Assembly (NCBI GenBank): GCA_025560025.1
Contig: CP048485.1
Span: forward strand, 2,844,920 to 2,908,919
DNA length: 64,000 nt
From: Agrobacterium tumefaciens
GTDB taxonomy: Bacteria; Pseudomonadota; Alphaproteobacteria; Rhizobiales; Rhizobiaceae
Reading direction: 5' to 3'
Positions 35,773 through 44,665 of the stretch are shown piece after piece. The notes under the pieces were generated by a model. The model saw nothing but the letters and a program-made list of their open reading frames with translations. It was not told the origin of the DNA and did no database searches. A program made the position numbers and the translations under genes. Numbering within the stretch: position 1 is the stretch's first letter; the number at the start of each line of letters is the position of its first letter.

Positions 35773-35928
35773 TCAGTTGGTGCTGATCGAAGCCGTTGCG
35801 CAGGGGTCGACGCCATAAGCGGGAGCGCAACCGCTCTTGCCCGCTGCCACCGTTCCCGGCGCCATGAAAGAACCCGCCAGAACCACCAAAGCCGCACACG
35901 CAAAAAAGAGTGCGATAGATCTGCCCAT
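35773..35928 (-). CDS. Small secreted protein with two cysteines
   Basis: 51-residue protein. A short basic start (MGRSIAL) is followed by a hydrophobic stretch FFACAALVVLAGSFMAP and a likely signal-peptidase site near TVAAG; the mature part is about 22 residues with two Cys (SGCAPAYGVDPCATAS). AAAGG lies 11 nt upstream of the ATG. Its 3' end is 20 bp from the strong terminator at 35718-35752. No family recognised; unrelated to the similar-sized protein at 16.3 kb. Confidence 0.6.
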   Translation of the reverse strand: MGRSIALFFACAALVVLAGSFMAPGTVAAGKSGCAPAYGVDPCATASISTN

Positions 35929-36275
35929 TTTATTATTGCCTTTCAGACGTTCGTTCGCGCGGATTACGCCGCCGTGTGTGAAGTGAGGGTTCTGGATATG
36001 TTTGGAATGTGGCCATTATCAATAAAGCGGCTTGCTGAATACCGGGTTAATGCGAAGTCTTTTCCACAGTTGCGCTTGTGCCACGCTTGCGTGTGGAGGC
36101 CAGATGGCCGCTAAATTTTACCCGGCTTTTCAAAGCAGCTTTAGTCGATTGTACACATCCCCTTTAGTTGAGGGGGAAATGCACAAATAGCGGTTTGGTT
36201 GCGATTGAATTGCGCAAAAACAAAAAGCGGGAATGGCTCCCGCTTTCGTTTAGATCGCTGGTATCCGAGGGAGCC
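35929..36275. other. Intergenic region with terminator, otherwise no gene seen
   Basis: Holds the likely promoter of the 51-aa gene on its left and the terminator of the NDUFA9-like gene on its right. A weak dyad CCCCT-N7-AGGGG lies at 36159-36175. No coding frame supported. Confidence 0.5.
36214..36246 (-). terminator. Rho-independent terminator for the NDUFA9-like gene
   Basis: Perfect stem AAAGCGGGA-ATGGC-TCCCGCTTT (36224-36246); on the minus strand it is followed by TTTTTGTTTTT. It lies 30 bp beyond the stop at 36276. Confidence 0.85.
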
Positions 36276-37256
36276 TCAGGCCGCCTTGCCTGCGTTTGAG
36301 AACTGGCCGTGCGGACGATATTGCACCATGTAGGACGGCAGGACGGAAGCGACACGAACAGGTGTGATGCCGATACCTTCCAGCGTCAGGCCGTTCTTTT
36401 CCGCGTCTGCGGAAACGACATTGTCCTTTTTCAGCATGGTTACCTGATCAACCGTCAGCGGCGGTGCGATGAGCGGCACCAGCGATGTGACCTTGGCGAT
36501 CATTGAGGCAATGCCGAAAGGCAGATTGACGAAAGGACGCTGGCGATAGGTTGCAGCGAGAACCGCCTCGAGACAGTCGCGGAATGTCATCACATCCTGA
36601 CCGCCGAGTTCGTAGATGGCGCCGGGCTTTAGCTTGCCATCGACGCTGCGGGCCACGGCCACGGCGACATCCTCGACATAGACCGGCTGGAACTTTGTTT
36701 TTCCCTCGCCGATCAACGGCAGGAAGGGTAGGCCACGCGCCATCTTGGCGAATTTGTTGAAGAAATCGTCTTCAGGGCCAAAAATGATCGATGGACGCAG
36801 GATAACCGCGCCGGGCAGGATGGAATGAATGGCGGCTTCTGCGCGGCCTTTGGTGCGGCTGTAACCGGTCGACGAGCCCGCTTCCGCGCCGATAGCGGAG
36901 ATATGAGTCAGCGTAGCGCCTGCATCGCGGGCGGCTTCGGCAATGGCCTTCGCACCGAATTCCTGCACGGCGTCGAAGGTGTTGCGGCCGCTTTCAGTCA
37001 GAATGCCGACGCAATTGACCACATGGTCGGCGTCTTCGACGGCTTTGACGATGGAATCGCGATAACGCAGATTGGCCTGCGCAAAGGAAATCTGACCGAC
37101 ATTGCCGAGCGGCTGCAGGAAGCCGGCAAGATCGGGACGGCGCACGGCGACACGGATGCGGTAGCCGCGTTTGGCGAGCATTCTCACGACATGGCGCCCG
37201 ACAAAACCCGAACCGCCGAAAACGGTGACGAGGGGTGGAAGGTTGGCCAAGGTCAT
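36276..37256 (-). CDS. NAD(P)H-binding protein, NDUFA9-like (complex I-associated SDR)
   Basis: 326-residue atypical extended SDR. Nucleotide-binding loop VTVFGGSGFVGRHVVRML (G-x-x-G-x-x-G), then the VRRPDL segment that reads the adenine ribose phosphate and a conserved HISAIGA...YSRTKGRAE region. This pattern is that of alphaproteobacterial homologues of mitochondrial complex I subunit NDUFA9/39 kDa, which binds NADPH structurally. A strong hairpin terminator follows the stop. Confidence 0.9.
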   Translation of the reverse strand: MTLANLPPLVTVFGGSGFVGRHVVRMLAKRGYRIRVAVRRPDLAGFLQPLGNVGQISFAQANLRYRDSIVKAVEDADHVVNCVGILTESGRNTFDAVQEFGAKAIAEAARDAGATLTHISAIGAEAGSSTGYSRTKGRAEAAIHSILPGAVILRPSIIFGPEDDFFNKFAKMARGLPFLPLIGEGKTKFQPVYVEDVAVAVARSVDGKLKPGAIYELGGQDVMTFRDCLEAVLAATYRQRPFVNLPFGIASMIAKVTSLVPLIAPPLTVDQVTMLKKDNVVSADAEKNGLTLEGIGITPVRVASVLPSYMVQYRPHGQFSNAGKAA

Positions 37257-37389
37257 GGGAGGCTCCTCAGAAGCTGTCGATAAAGCGTTTTTCAGTCTCT
37301 TAGCCCAAAGCCGGGCGCAGGTGAAGAGACGTTGTCGTGCAGCCCGGGTCTAGTTTTGGGGCCGGTTTTGGAAATGCGGTTGACGACCG

Positions 37390-37677
37390 TCAAATTCCTT
37401 CGACAATCATCATCTCCGCATCCGCAATTTCCTGGCGGATTTTGGCCGCGGCCTGGTATTCGGGCGAATTGTAGCAATCGATGGCGTGTTGCACGGAGGG
37501 GAACTCGATGACGACATTGCGCGCACGCGCCTTGCCTTCCAGTTCGGTCAAAGCGCCGCCACGGGCCAGGAAATTGGCGCCGAACCGCTCGAAAGCGGGT
37601 TTCGCCGTCGTGACATAATCCTTGTAGCGCTCGCTGTCGCGCACATCGACGCGGGCGATCCAATATCCCTTGGGCAT
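37390..37677 (-). CDS. DUF1330 family protein
   Basis: 95-residue ferredoxin-like alpha/beta protein of the DUF1330 (dimeric alpha/beta barrel) family: GYWIARVDVRDSERYKDYV at the start, a conserved LARGG loop and IEFPSVQHAIDCYNSPEYQA, the typical 'W/YxSpeYq' signature. The biochemical role is unknown. It follows pyrF by 17 bp and so is the third gene of the histidine phosphatase-pyrF unit. Confidence 0.92.
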   Translation of the reverse strand: MPKGYWIARVDVRDSERYKDYVTTAKPAFERFGANFLARGGALTELEGKARARNVVIEFPSVQHAIDCYNSPEYQAAAKIRQEIADAEMMIVEGI

Positions 37678-37694
37678 GTCATCTCCTCCTGTCG

Positions 37695-38402
37695 TTATTG
37701 ATTGGCCGGAAAGCTGGCGCGCAGCATGTCATCCAGAATGGCGCGGGCTGCTGCCTTCGGGTCCTCCGCCCTGACGATCGGGCGGGCGACGACCAGATGG
37801 CTCGAACCGGCCTTGATGGCGTCGTAAGGCGTCATCACCCGCTTCTGATCGCCGAGATCCGCGCCGGCAGGGCGAATGCCGGGGGTGACGACGGCAAGAT
37901 CAGGGCCGAGGATTTCACGCACGGCGGTCGATTCCTCCGCCGAACAGACGATGCCGCCCATGCCCGCTTCGCGCGCCTGTTGCGCCCGGCGCAATACGAG
38001 CGAACGGGCATCCGCGGCGTAACCGGCCTCAGCAAGGTCGGTGTCGTCCATAGAAGTCAGCACGGTGACACCCAGCAGGCAGAGACCGGAGCCTTCGGCA
38101 GCCTTGACAGCGGCGCGCATCGCTTTGGGATAGGCATGCAGGGTCAGCATCGACATGCCCATGCGGGCGATGTTTTCGACGCCGGAGGCGACGGTATTGT
38201 CGATATCGAGCAGCTTCATGTCGAGAAAGACCTTCTTGCCGCTCTGGACAAGGTCACGCGCGAATTCGAGGCCGCCAGCGAAAACCAGCTGATAACCGAT
38301 CTTGTAGAACAGAACCTCGTCGCCGATTTTCGACACGATGTCTTCGGCCTGCTGCACAGTCGGAACATCGAGCCCGACGATGAGTTTTTCGCGCGCGGTC
38401 AT
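37695..38402 (-). CDS. pyrF: Orotidine 5'-phosphate decarboxylase
   Basis: 235-residue enzyme making UMP from OMP in pyrimidine synthesis. The active-site signature is [20 protein letters not shown] (Asp-x-Lys-x-x-Asp), with the substrate Lys in VGLDVPT...FYKIGYQL and the phosphate-binding loop [18 protein letters not shown]. The start at 38402 opens [15 protein letters not shown], as in homologues. It starts 4 bp after the histidine phosphatase stop. Confidence 0.98.
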   Translation of the reverse strand: MTAREKLIVGLDVPTVQQAEDIVSKIGDEVLFYKIGYQLVFAGGLEFARDLVQSGKKVFLDMKLLDIDNTVASGVENIARMGMSMLTLHAYPKAMRAAVKAAEGSGLCLLGVTVLTSMDDTDLAEAGYAADARSLVLRRAQQAREAGMGGIVCSAEESTAVREILGPDLAVVTPGIRPAGADLGDQKRVMTPYDAIKAGSSHLVVARPIVRAEDPKAAARAILDDMLRASFPANQ

Positions 38403-38406
38403 TGTC

Positions 38407-39003
38407 TTATCCCTGCCATGTTTCCATTGCCGTCCAGTCGCATGTGGGGGACGCGGCTGCAAGAGAAAAGTCGGCGATGGAAAAGCGGAAAAGATTACCG
38501 CCGCCGGGCGGCTGGTCCTTGCTGCGGCTGATGCCGCGGCCTTCTATATGGCATTTGAGAAGTGTGCCTACGCCACCATGGCCGACAAAGGCGATCGGCT
38601 GCTGCGGGTCGTGCCGGTCGAGAACGGCTCTGACAGCATCGACAATCCGCGCTTGCGCATCGATTGCCCTTTCCCAGCCGTGAAAACTTTCCTGCGGATG
38701 GGCGAAGAACCAGTCAGCCGCCTTCTCGAACTCCGGCGGTGGCAGGAAACCGGTGGCCGACCGGTCGTTTTCATGCATCGTCTCAATGATGTCTATTGCC
38801 GCACCGGATGTATCGGAAAGGATGCGGGCGGTTTCGATCGCCTTGGTTTCGGCGCTGGAGACGATGCGCCGTAACGCCTGCGCCCAGGGCAGGCGGCTTG
38901 CCTGCCGCACCCGCTCGGCACCGATGTCAGAAAGTCCCCACTCGGGAACGGGAACCGCCGGGTCGATCCTGACCTGGGGATGGGTGATGTAGAGCGCATG
39001 CAT
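38407..39003 (-). CDS. Histidine phosphatase superfamily protein with altered RHG motif
   Basis: 198-residue protein of the phosphoglycerate mutase-like fold. The N-terminal catalytic motif R-H-G/E is changed to T-H-P ([14 protein letters not shown]), so the usual Arg is missing, although the nucleophile His is kept. The second His is present in [13 protein letters not shown], and the fold's [14 protein letters not shown] segment is intact. It may be a weak or non-hydrolytic member. It is first in a likely operon with pyrF. Confidence 0.85.
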   Translation of the reverse strand: MHALYITHPQVRIDPAVPVPEWGLSDIGAERVRQASRLPWAQALRRIVSSAETKAIETARILSDTSGAAIDIIETMHENDRSATGFLPPPEFEKAADWFFAHPQESFHGWERAIDAQARIVDAVRAVLDRHDPQQPIAFVGHGGVGTLLKCHIEGRGISRSKDQPPGGGNLFRFSIADFSLAAASPTCDWTAMETWQG

Positions 39004-39099
39004 TAAAATCGGTCCTTGATGGCGATGGAAAGGGTAACTCAAAACCCTAACCATCCGTCACGACCGGGAAATGACGGTCTTGCCCATTCTGCCGCGCGG

Positions 39100-39693
39100 T
39101 CAGGCCCGCGTATAGGTCCACAATTGCGCCGGCGGAATATTGCGCACGATGAAATCGAAATGGCGGATATGGTAGAGATGCGGCTGCGCGACGATCGGGG
39201 AAATGGCGCCGTAGGATATCTGCACGACGGGGCGGCCATGCGGCACGCGCTTCAGCAATTCGTCGAGAAGCTTGATGCGGGCGGCCATCGGGAAATTCAG
39301 CATCGGCACGGCGGAAATCACGCTGTCGAACATCTGCCCCTTGTGCTCGCCGAGTGTCGCGTCGAGATCGAAGGCGTCGCCATTGACGAAATTGACGCCG
39401 GGATAGCTTCTGAGCAGCTGATTGTAGAAATCGGTCGAATATTCAATGGCGGTCAGGTTCTCCGGTTTGATGCCGCGCGCCAGAATAGCCTTGGTGATGA
39501 CGCCGGTGCCCGGGCCGAGCTCAAGAACCGGCAGGCCGGAATGGGGATTGATGACGCTCGCCATTTTTTTTGCCGTGATGGAGGAGGTCGGGACGATGGC
39601 TCCCACTTTTTTCGGTTGGCTGACCATGCCCTTGAAAAAACGGATTTCTTCCTCGAATTTCTGTTCAAGGCGTCGCTTCAGGTTAAGTGCCAT
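39100..39693 (-). CDS. pmtA: Phosphatidylethanolamine N-methyltransferase
   Basis: 197-residue SAM-dependent enzyme that methylates phosphatidylethanolamine in three steps to phosphatidylcholine. It matches the Agrobacterium/Sinorhizobium PmtA type: an N-terminal amphipathic helix MALNLKRRLEQKFEEEIRFF for membrane binding, motif I VLELGPGTGVITKAIL, and SAVPMLNFPM in motif IV. The start at 39693 matches known PmtA; an ATG at 39768 is open but unlike the family. Phosphatidylcholine matters for Agrobacterium virulence and motility (established for this family). Confidence 0.95.
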   Translation of the reverse strand: MALNLKRRLEQKFEEEIRFFKGMVSQPKKVGAIVPTSSITAKKMASVINPHSGLPVLELGPGTGVITKAILARGIKPENLTAIEYSTDFYNQLLRSYPGVNFVNGDAFDLDATLGEHKGQMFDSVISAVPMLNFPMAARIKLLDELLKRVPHGRPVVQISYGAISPIVAQPHLYHIRHFDFIVRNIPPAQLWTYTRA

Positions 39694-39825
39694 GATTCCC
39701 CTCGGATAAATTTTGGTCATTGTCAAAAAACGGTTACGTACTGTTGATCCCATTTGGCGCAAAAACAAGGCAAAATGTCGTAACTGGAAAAATTCACTTA
39801 AGGTTTGAAATGCGCAGCCGCCGAA

Positions 39826-39863
39826 TCAAAAAACGCCGGTGAAGCGATCCACCGGCGTTTTTG
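39826..39863. terminator. Rho-independent terminator after dnaN
   Basis: Stem AAAAACGCCGGTG / CACCGGCGTTTTT with an eight-base loop, 27 bp beyond the dnaN stop; A run and T run make it usable on either strand. Confidence 0.88.
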
Positions 39864-39889
39864 ATTAAATTGAAGAAAATGGAGGCGGT

Positions 39890-41008
39890 TTAGACGCGCA
39901 TCGGCATCAGAACGTAAAGCGCATCGTCACCGGCCGTGTCGCGAACGAGTGTCGGCGAGCCGGCATCCGCTAGAAGGAAAATCGCGTCGTCGCCGGATAG
40001 CTGCGAGGTGATGTCGAGCAGATATTTGGCATTGAAGCCGATTTCCATCGAATCATTATCGTAGCCCACAGCCACTTCTTCGGTTGCGCTGCCCGAGTCG
40101 GGATTGTTGACCGTCAGCGTCAGCTGGCCATCTGTCAGCGCCAGTTTCACGGCGCGGCCGCGCTCGGAAGAAATGGTCGAGACGCGGTCGACAGCCTGCG
40201 CGAAGGTCTGGCAATCCACGCGCATTTCCTTGTCGTTGCCGGTGGGGATGACGCGCTGGTAATCGGGGAAGGTGCCGTCGATCAGCTTCGAGGTCAAAAC
40301 GACCGAGCCGATGGTCAGGCGGATTTTCGCATCCGAGACTTCAACGGTGACTTCCAGTTCCGGATTGTCCATCAGCTTCTGCAATTCGCCGACGGTCTTG
40401 CGCGGGATGATGATGCCGGGCATGCCCTCGGAACCGGAGGGCGCATCCACATCGGCGCGCGCCAGACGGTGGCCGTCCGTCGCAACCGCACGCAGCTTAA
40501 GCTCGCCATTGCTTTCGATGGTGTGGAAGAAAATGCCGTTCAGGTAATAACGTGTCTCTTCGGTCGAAATCGCAAATTGCGTCCGGTCGATCAGCATCTT
40601 CAGATCGGTCGCCTTCAGTTTGAAGGTGTGGCTGAAGGTGCCGGCGGTCAGATCCGGGAAATCGGTTTCCGGCAGGCACTGCAGCGAGAATTTCGAACGA
40701 CCCGAGGCAACCGTCATCGTGGAGCCGTCCGGATTGGTCGCCAGAAGCACTTCGGAACCATCAGGCAGCTTGCGAACGATTTCATAAAGCAGGTGCGCCG
40801 GCACGGTGGTGGCGCCCGCCTGCTCCACCATGGCCGGTGTCGCTTCGGTGATTTCGAGATCGAGGTCGGTCGCCTTCATGTCCAGATTGGCGCCGGATGC
40901 GCGCAGGAGGACGTTGGACAGGATCGGGATCGTGTTGCGACGCTCGACAACCCTGTGGACGTGGTTCAGCGATTTAAGAAGGTTCGACCGCTCAAGAGTA
41001 ATACGCAT
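39890..41008 (-). CDS. dnaN: DNA polymerase III beta subunit (sliding clamp)
   Basis: 372-residue clamp, normal length. It forms a ring dimer that keeps DNA polymerase III on the template. Start MRITLERSNLLKSLNHVHRV, first domain NTIPILSNVLLRA, and the terminal YVLMPMRV that lines the protein-binding pocket. In this organism it is not next to dnaA, which is probably at the right end of the window, 23 kb away. An ATG at 41044 is open but adds 12 residues unlike the family. Confidence 0.98.
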   Translation of the reverse strand: MRITLERSNLLKSLNHVHRVVERRNTIPILSNVLLRASGANLDMKATDLDLEITEATPAMVEQAGATTVPAHLLYEIVRKLPDGSEVLLATNPDGSTMTVASGRSKFSLQCLPETDFPDLTAGTFSHTFKLKATDLKMLIDRTQFAISTEETRYYLNGIFFHTIESNGELKLRAVATDGHRLARADVDAPSGSEGMPGIIIPRKTVGELQKLMDNPELEVTVEVSDAKIRLTIGSVVLTSKLIDGTFPDYQRVIPTGNDKEMRVDCQTFAQAVDRVSTISSERGRAVKLALTDGQLTLTVNNPDSGSATEEVAVGYDNDSMEIGFNAKYLLDITSQLSGDDAIFLLADAGSPTLVRDTAGDDALYVLMPMRV

Positions 41009-41275
41009 GGACGCTACCGCTTTCAACCGTTGCGAACCGGCCACCGCCGGATCGGCAAGAAGAGTCTTGACCGGCCCAAAAGCCGGATAATGTGGACGGG
41101 CAAAATGGCAGAGTTATTGCAGAAAATGCAAGAGCCGAGTGCATCTGCTGGAGGTCATTTTGCTGCTATACAGCATGATCCACAGGCTGCGGCAGCCCGC
41201 AGACCTTGTTCGCCGCTTCCCTATTGCCCATAAAGGGGCGAAAATGGAGCGACCGGCCGTCAATGATCGGCCAGA

Positions 41276-42217
41276 ATGATTGGAAGCCGCGTGACGGAAG
41301 AAATAGCGAACAGGGACCCCAAACCGACGAACAGGGAGTTCAGGATCGGCACTGCCACCATTCCGGCGCGGCCACTGGAGCCGGCGCTTTATCTCGTGGC
41401 CACCCCCATCGGCAATCTGGGTGATATCACCATCCGGGCGCTGGAAACGCTGGCATCTGCCGATGTTCTCGCCTGCGAGGATACCCGCGTCACCCGCATC
41501 CTGCTCGAACGTTACGGTATTCGCACGCGCCCGCTTTCCTATCATGAGCATAATGCGAACGAGGCTGGTCCCAAGCTCATAGCGGCGCTTGAGGCTGGAA
41601 AGTCCGTGGCATTGGTGTCGGACGCCGGAACGCCGCTCGTCTCCGATCCCGGTTATCGTCTCGGTCAGCTTGCGCTCGAGGCCGGTCATCGCGTCGTACC
41701 GGTGCCGGGTGCGTCCGCACCGCTTGCCGCCCTCGTCGGATCGGGCATGCCGAGCGATGCCTTTCTGTTCGCGGGCTTCCTGCCGGTGAAGGATCGTGGC
41801 AAACGGGACCGATTTGCGGAACTTGCGAAAATTCCCGCGACCTTGATGTTTTTTGAATCGCCGCACCGCATCGGCGCCACCGTCAGGGTTGCCTCGGAAG
41901 TGCTCGGTCGCGACCGCCGCGCCGTGGTCTGCCGCGAATTGACCAAGACTTTCGAGGAGTTCCGTCGCGGCACGCTCGGCGAACTTGCGGATTATTATGA
42001 CGGTGACCGCGTGGTGAAGGGCGAGATCGTGCTTCTGGTGGAGCCGCCCTCCTATGATGAAATTCCCGATATCGAGGACGTCGAGAAGCTGTTGAAGGAT
42101 CTCATCACAACGATGCCTGCCGCCAGGGCTGCCGCCGAGGCGTCGAAGCTGACCGGCCTGCCGCGCAAGGAGCTTTATCAGCGGCTGCTGGATATGAAGG
42201 ACGCGGATGGCCGCTGA
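41276..42217 (+). CDS. rsmI: 16S rRNA (cytidine(1402)-2'-O)-methyltransferase
   Basis: 313-residue member of the tetrapyrrole (cobalt-precorrin) methylase fold, which adds the ribose methyl at C1402 of 16S rRNA. Signatures: [32 protein letters not shown] and [17 protein letters not shown]. The first about 25 residues precede the core, and a start further in (near 41350) is possible. The 3' end overlaps the next gene by 11 bp. Confidence 0.96.
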   Translation: MIGSRVTEEIANRDPKPTNREFRIGTATIPARPLEPALYLVATPIGNLGDITIRALETLASADVLACEDTRVTRILLERYGIRTRPLSYHEHNANEAGPKLIAALEAGKSVALVSDAGTPLVSDPGYRLGQLALEAGHRVVPVPGASAPLAALVGSGMPSDAFLFAGFLPVKDRGKRDRFAELAKIPATLMFFESPHRIGATVRVASEVLGRDRRAVVCRELTKTFEEFRRGTLGELADYYDGDRVVKGEIVLLVEPPSYDEIPDIEDVEKLLKDLITTMPAARAAAEASKLTGLPRKELYQRLLDMKDADGR

Positions 42218-42575
42218 CGGGCGAAACAACAAAAGACGCAAGGCCGAGCGACGCGGCCACGCCGCGGAATATTGGGCCGCGCTTTATCTGCTGTTGAGAG
42301 GCTATCGCATCCTCGCCATTCGATACCGCACCCGACTCGGGGAAATCGATCTCATCGCCCGCAAGAAGGATGTCGTCGCCATCGTCGAGGTCAAGGCGCG
42401 ATCATCCGCCGAAGGCGCGGTCGACGCCGTCGGCTGGCGTTCGCAGCAACGCATTCGGGCGGCGGCCGATCTCTGGCTGTCCCGGCGCAGGGATGCAGGG
42501 CGATTTTCGCTGCGTTTCGATATCGTCGCCGTTCTGCCGCGACGCCTGCCGCAGCATTTCATCGACGCATTTTGA
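42207..42575 (+). CDS. yraN: UPF0102 (YraN) family protein
   Basis: 122-residue protein with a predicted endonuclease-like fold. It matches Yra[21 protein letters not shown], then the PD-(D/E)xK-like core [20 protein letters not shown] (Asp...Glu-x-Lys). Function in DNA metabolism is suspected but not proven. It overlaps rsmI by 11 bp; rsmI-yraN is a widely conserved pair. Confidence 0.94.
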   Translation: MAADGRNNKRRKAERRGHAAEYWAALYLLLRGYRILAIRYRTRLGEIDLIARKKDVVAIVEVKARSSAEGAVDAVGWRSQQRIRAAADLWLSRRRDAGRFSLRFDIVAVLPRRLPQHFIDAF

Positions 42576-42587
42576 AGGGGAGGGACG

Positions 42588-43151
42588 ATGATGCCGACCG
42601 AGCGGGAAAAAATGGCCGTGGGCGAATGGTACAGCTGCATGGACGCCGAACTGGATGTGTTGCGTTCCCGCGCCCGGCGCGCGGTTCACCAGCATAATAC
42701 CATGCCGCCGGATGAGCGCGGAGCCATGGCGCCATTGCTGGGAGCGCTTTTCGCCGCCAGCGGGGAAGGGGTATTTATTGAAGCGCCGTTTCATTGTGCC
42801 TACGGCTTCAACATCACCCTTGGTAAAAACGTCTACCTCAATACCGGCTGCACGATCCTGGATTCGGCAAAGGTGACGATAGGCGATGGCTCGATGCTGG
42901 GACCCGCCGTGCAGATCTATTGCGCCGAGCACCATCTGGACCCGGTTCCGCGTTCGCAGGGCATTGAAATCGCAAAGCCGGTGACGATCGGCCGTGATGT
43001 CTGGATCGGCGGCGGAGCGATCCTTCTTGCGGGCGTCACCATCGGCGACGGCGCAATCGTCGGTGCCGGTTCGGTGGTAACCAGGGATGTGCTGCCGGGC
43101 ACGACCGTGGTGGGAAATCCGGCCCGTCCGATAAAGCGTAGGGACCCGTGA
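42588..43151 (+). CDS. Sugar O-acetyltransferase (maltose/galactoside acetyltransferase type)
   Basis: 187-residue left-handed parallel beta-helix acetyltransferase, using acetyl-CoA. The N-terminal cap [20 protein letters not shown] and the catalytic His in [13 protein letters not shown] mark the Maa/LacA/NodL group; hexapeptide coils ([41 protein letters not shown]) follow. The acceptor is not predictable. It is 12 bp downstream of yraN, so probably in the rsmI transcript. Confidence 0.92.
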   Translation: MMPTEREKMAVGEWYSCMDAELDVLRSRARRAVHQHNTMPPDERGAMAPLLGALFAASGEGVFIEAPFHCAYGFNITLGKNVYLNTGCTILDSAKVTIGDGSMLGPAVQIYCAEHHLDPVPRSQGIEIAKPVTIGRDVWIGGGAILLAGVTIGDGAIVGAGSVVTRDVLPGTTVVGNPARPIKRRDP

Positions 43152-43190
43152 GGCATGCGTTTTTGAGGGAGCGGCCTCCATTCGCAGGCG

Positions 43191-43219
43191 CTGTAACAAA
43201 TCTGACATCAAACTGTTAA
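43191..43219 (+). promoter_or_regulatory. PHO box: three direct repeats upstream of ugpB
   Basis: CTGTAAC, CTGACAT and CTGTTAA at 43191, 43202 and 43213, each 11 bp apart. The first two form an 18-bp site matching the PhoB consensus CTGTCATAAATCTGTCAT at 15 of 18 positions. It lies 65 bp upstream of ugpB, in keeping with Pho control of ugp. Confidence 0.85.
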
Positions 43220-43283
43220 AGAGGCGTCATGGAACGTCTCTATTCGCATCCTCACCCCACTAACTGGCGGAGAGGACAAAATT

Positions 43284-44582
43284 ATGTTGAAGAAGATTTC
43301 CATGGCCGCGGTGGCCGTCAGCATTTCGGCTACATCTTCCATGGCGGCGACCAACATCACCTGGTGGCACGGCATGGGCGGCCGCAACGGCGAAGTCATC
43401 AACGAAGTTGCCCAGAAGTTCAACGAAGCCCAGAAGGAATGCGCGCTGACGCCGGTTTCCAAGGGCTCCTACGAAGAAGCGCTGGCAAGCGGCATCGCCG
43501 CCTTCCGTTCGGGCGAGCAGCCGAACATTCTCCAGGTTTTCGATGCTGGCGCTGCCACCATCATCAACGCCAAGGGCGCTGTCATTCCTGCGGAAGACCT
43601 CATCAACAAGGCCGGTTACAAGTTCGACCGTGACGCCTTCATCAACGGCGTGCGTTATTTCTACGCTGCCGCTGACGGCAAGTTCGTCGGCATGCCGTTC
43701 AACTCTTCCGCACCGATCATGTATGTCAACGACGAAGCCCTGAAAAAGGCCGGCGTCGAAGCTCCGAAGACCTGGGAAGACTTTGAAAAGGTCGCTCCGA
43801 AGCTGAAGGAAGCTGGCTACATCCCGCTCGTCCAGTCGCAGCTGACCTGGCAGTTCACGGAGAACTTCTTCTCCCGCAACAATATCCAGTTCGCAACCAA
43901 CAATAACGGTTACGACAGCGTTGCCGACACCAAGCTCAAGGTCACCGACCCGAACCTCGTCATGATGTTCGACAAGCTGAAGGACTGGAAGGACAAGGGC
44001 CTGTTCGCTTATTATGGCGCTGGCTGGAACGACAACCAGAAGCCCTTCGAAGAAGGCAAGGTTGCTTTCTGGATCGGTTCTTCGGGTTCGTTCGGCGGCC
44101 TGCAGAAGACGGCGACCATGCCGTTCTCGGCAACCTTCCTTCCCTACTGGGGCTCCATCAAGGGTGCCGGCACCAACTCCTTCATCGGCGGTGCAGCCCT
44201 CTTTGCAATGTCGGGCAAGTCCGAAGCCGAAAACAAGTGCGTGGCTGACTTCTTCCAGTTCCTGACCTCGCCGGAAATCCAGGTCTTCTACCACAAGGCA
44301 ACCGGTTACGTCGCCATCACCAAGGCTGCTTACGAAAAGGCCAAGGCTGAAGGTTTCTACAAGGAAAAGCCGATTGCCGAAGTTGGTATCCAGCAGCTGT
44401 CGCTGCCGGGCGGCGAATGGTCCAAGGGTTACCGTCTCGGTTTCTACCCGCAGATCCGCGCCATCATGGAACGTGAATACAACCGCATCTTCTCCGGCGA
44501 AGTCACGCCGAAGGACGCCTTCGACATCATCGAGAAGGAAGGCAACGACCTTCTGGCCCGTTTCGCCAAGACGGCCGGCTGA
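43284..44582 (+). CDS. ugpB: sn-Glycerol-3-phosphate ABC transporter, periplasmic binding protein
   Basis: 432-residue extracytoplasmic solute-binding protein (family 1). It has a signal peptide MLKKISMAAVAVSISATSSM-A and the mature start ATNITWWHGMGGRNGEVINE, characteristic of UgpB. First gene of ugpBAEC and preceded by a three-repeat PHO box, so it should be induced by phosphate starvation. It delivers glycerol-3-phosphate or its diesters to UgpAE. Codon choice is highly biased, as expected of an abundant protein. A 14-bp hairpin follows it. Confidence 0.95.
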   Translation: MLKKISMAAVAVSISATSSMAATNITWWHGMGGRNGEVINEVAQKFNEAQKECALTPVSKGSYEEALASGIAAFRSGEQPNILQVFDAGAATIINAKGAVIPAEDLINKAGYKFDRDAFINGVRYFYAAADGKFVGMPFNSSAPIMYVNDEALKKAGVEAPKTWEDFEKVAPKLKEAGYIPLVQSQLTWQFTENFFSRNNIQFATNNNGYDSVADTKLKVTDPNLVMMFDKLKDWKDKGLFAYYGAGWNDNQKPFEEGKVAFWIGSSGSFGGLQKTATMPFSATFLPYWGSIKGAGTNSFIGGAALFAMSGKSEAENKCVADFFQFLTSPEIQVFYHKATGYVAITKAAYEKAKAEGFYKEKPIAEVGIQQLSLPGGEWSKGYRLGFYPQIRAIMEREYNRIFSGEVTPKDAFDIIEKEGNDLLARFAKTAG

Positions 44583-44611
44583 TCGATCTTTTCGAAACCA
44601 ATGATCGTTGT

Positions 44612-44642
44612 CGAGCCTCCTTTCCAACGGAAGGGAGGCTCG
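44612..44642 (+). other. Intercistronic hairpin between ugpB and ugpA
   Basis: CGAGCCTCCTTTCC / GGAAGGGAGGCTCG with a three-base loop (one G-T pair), 29 bp after the ugpB stop. No T run. Such hairpins after binding-protein genes usually stabilise the upstream message so that binding protein exceeds permease. Confidence 0.75.
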
Positions 44643-44665
44643 CTTCTGGATAAGGAGGCGCAAGC

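Noticed and set aside
36061..36069. TTTTCCACA, one mismatch from a DnaA box, in intergenic DNA
   Set aside because: Isolated near-match in a T-rich context; similar matches occur in coding DNA here.
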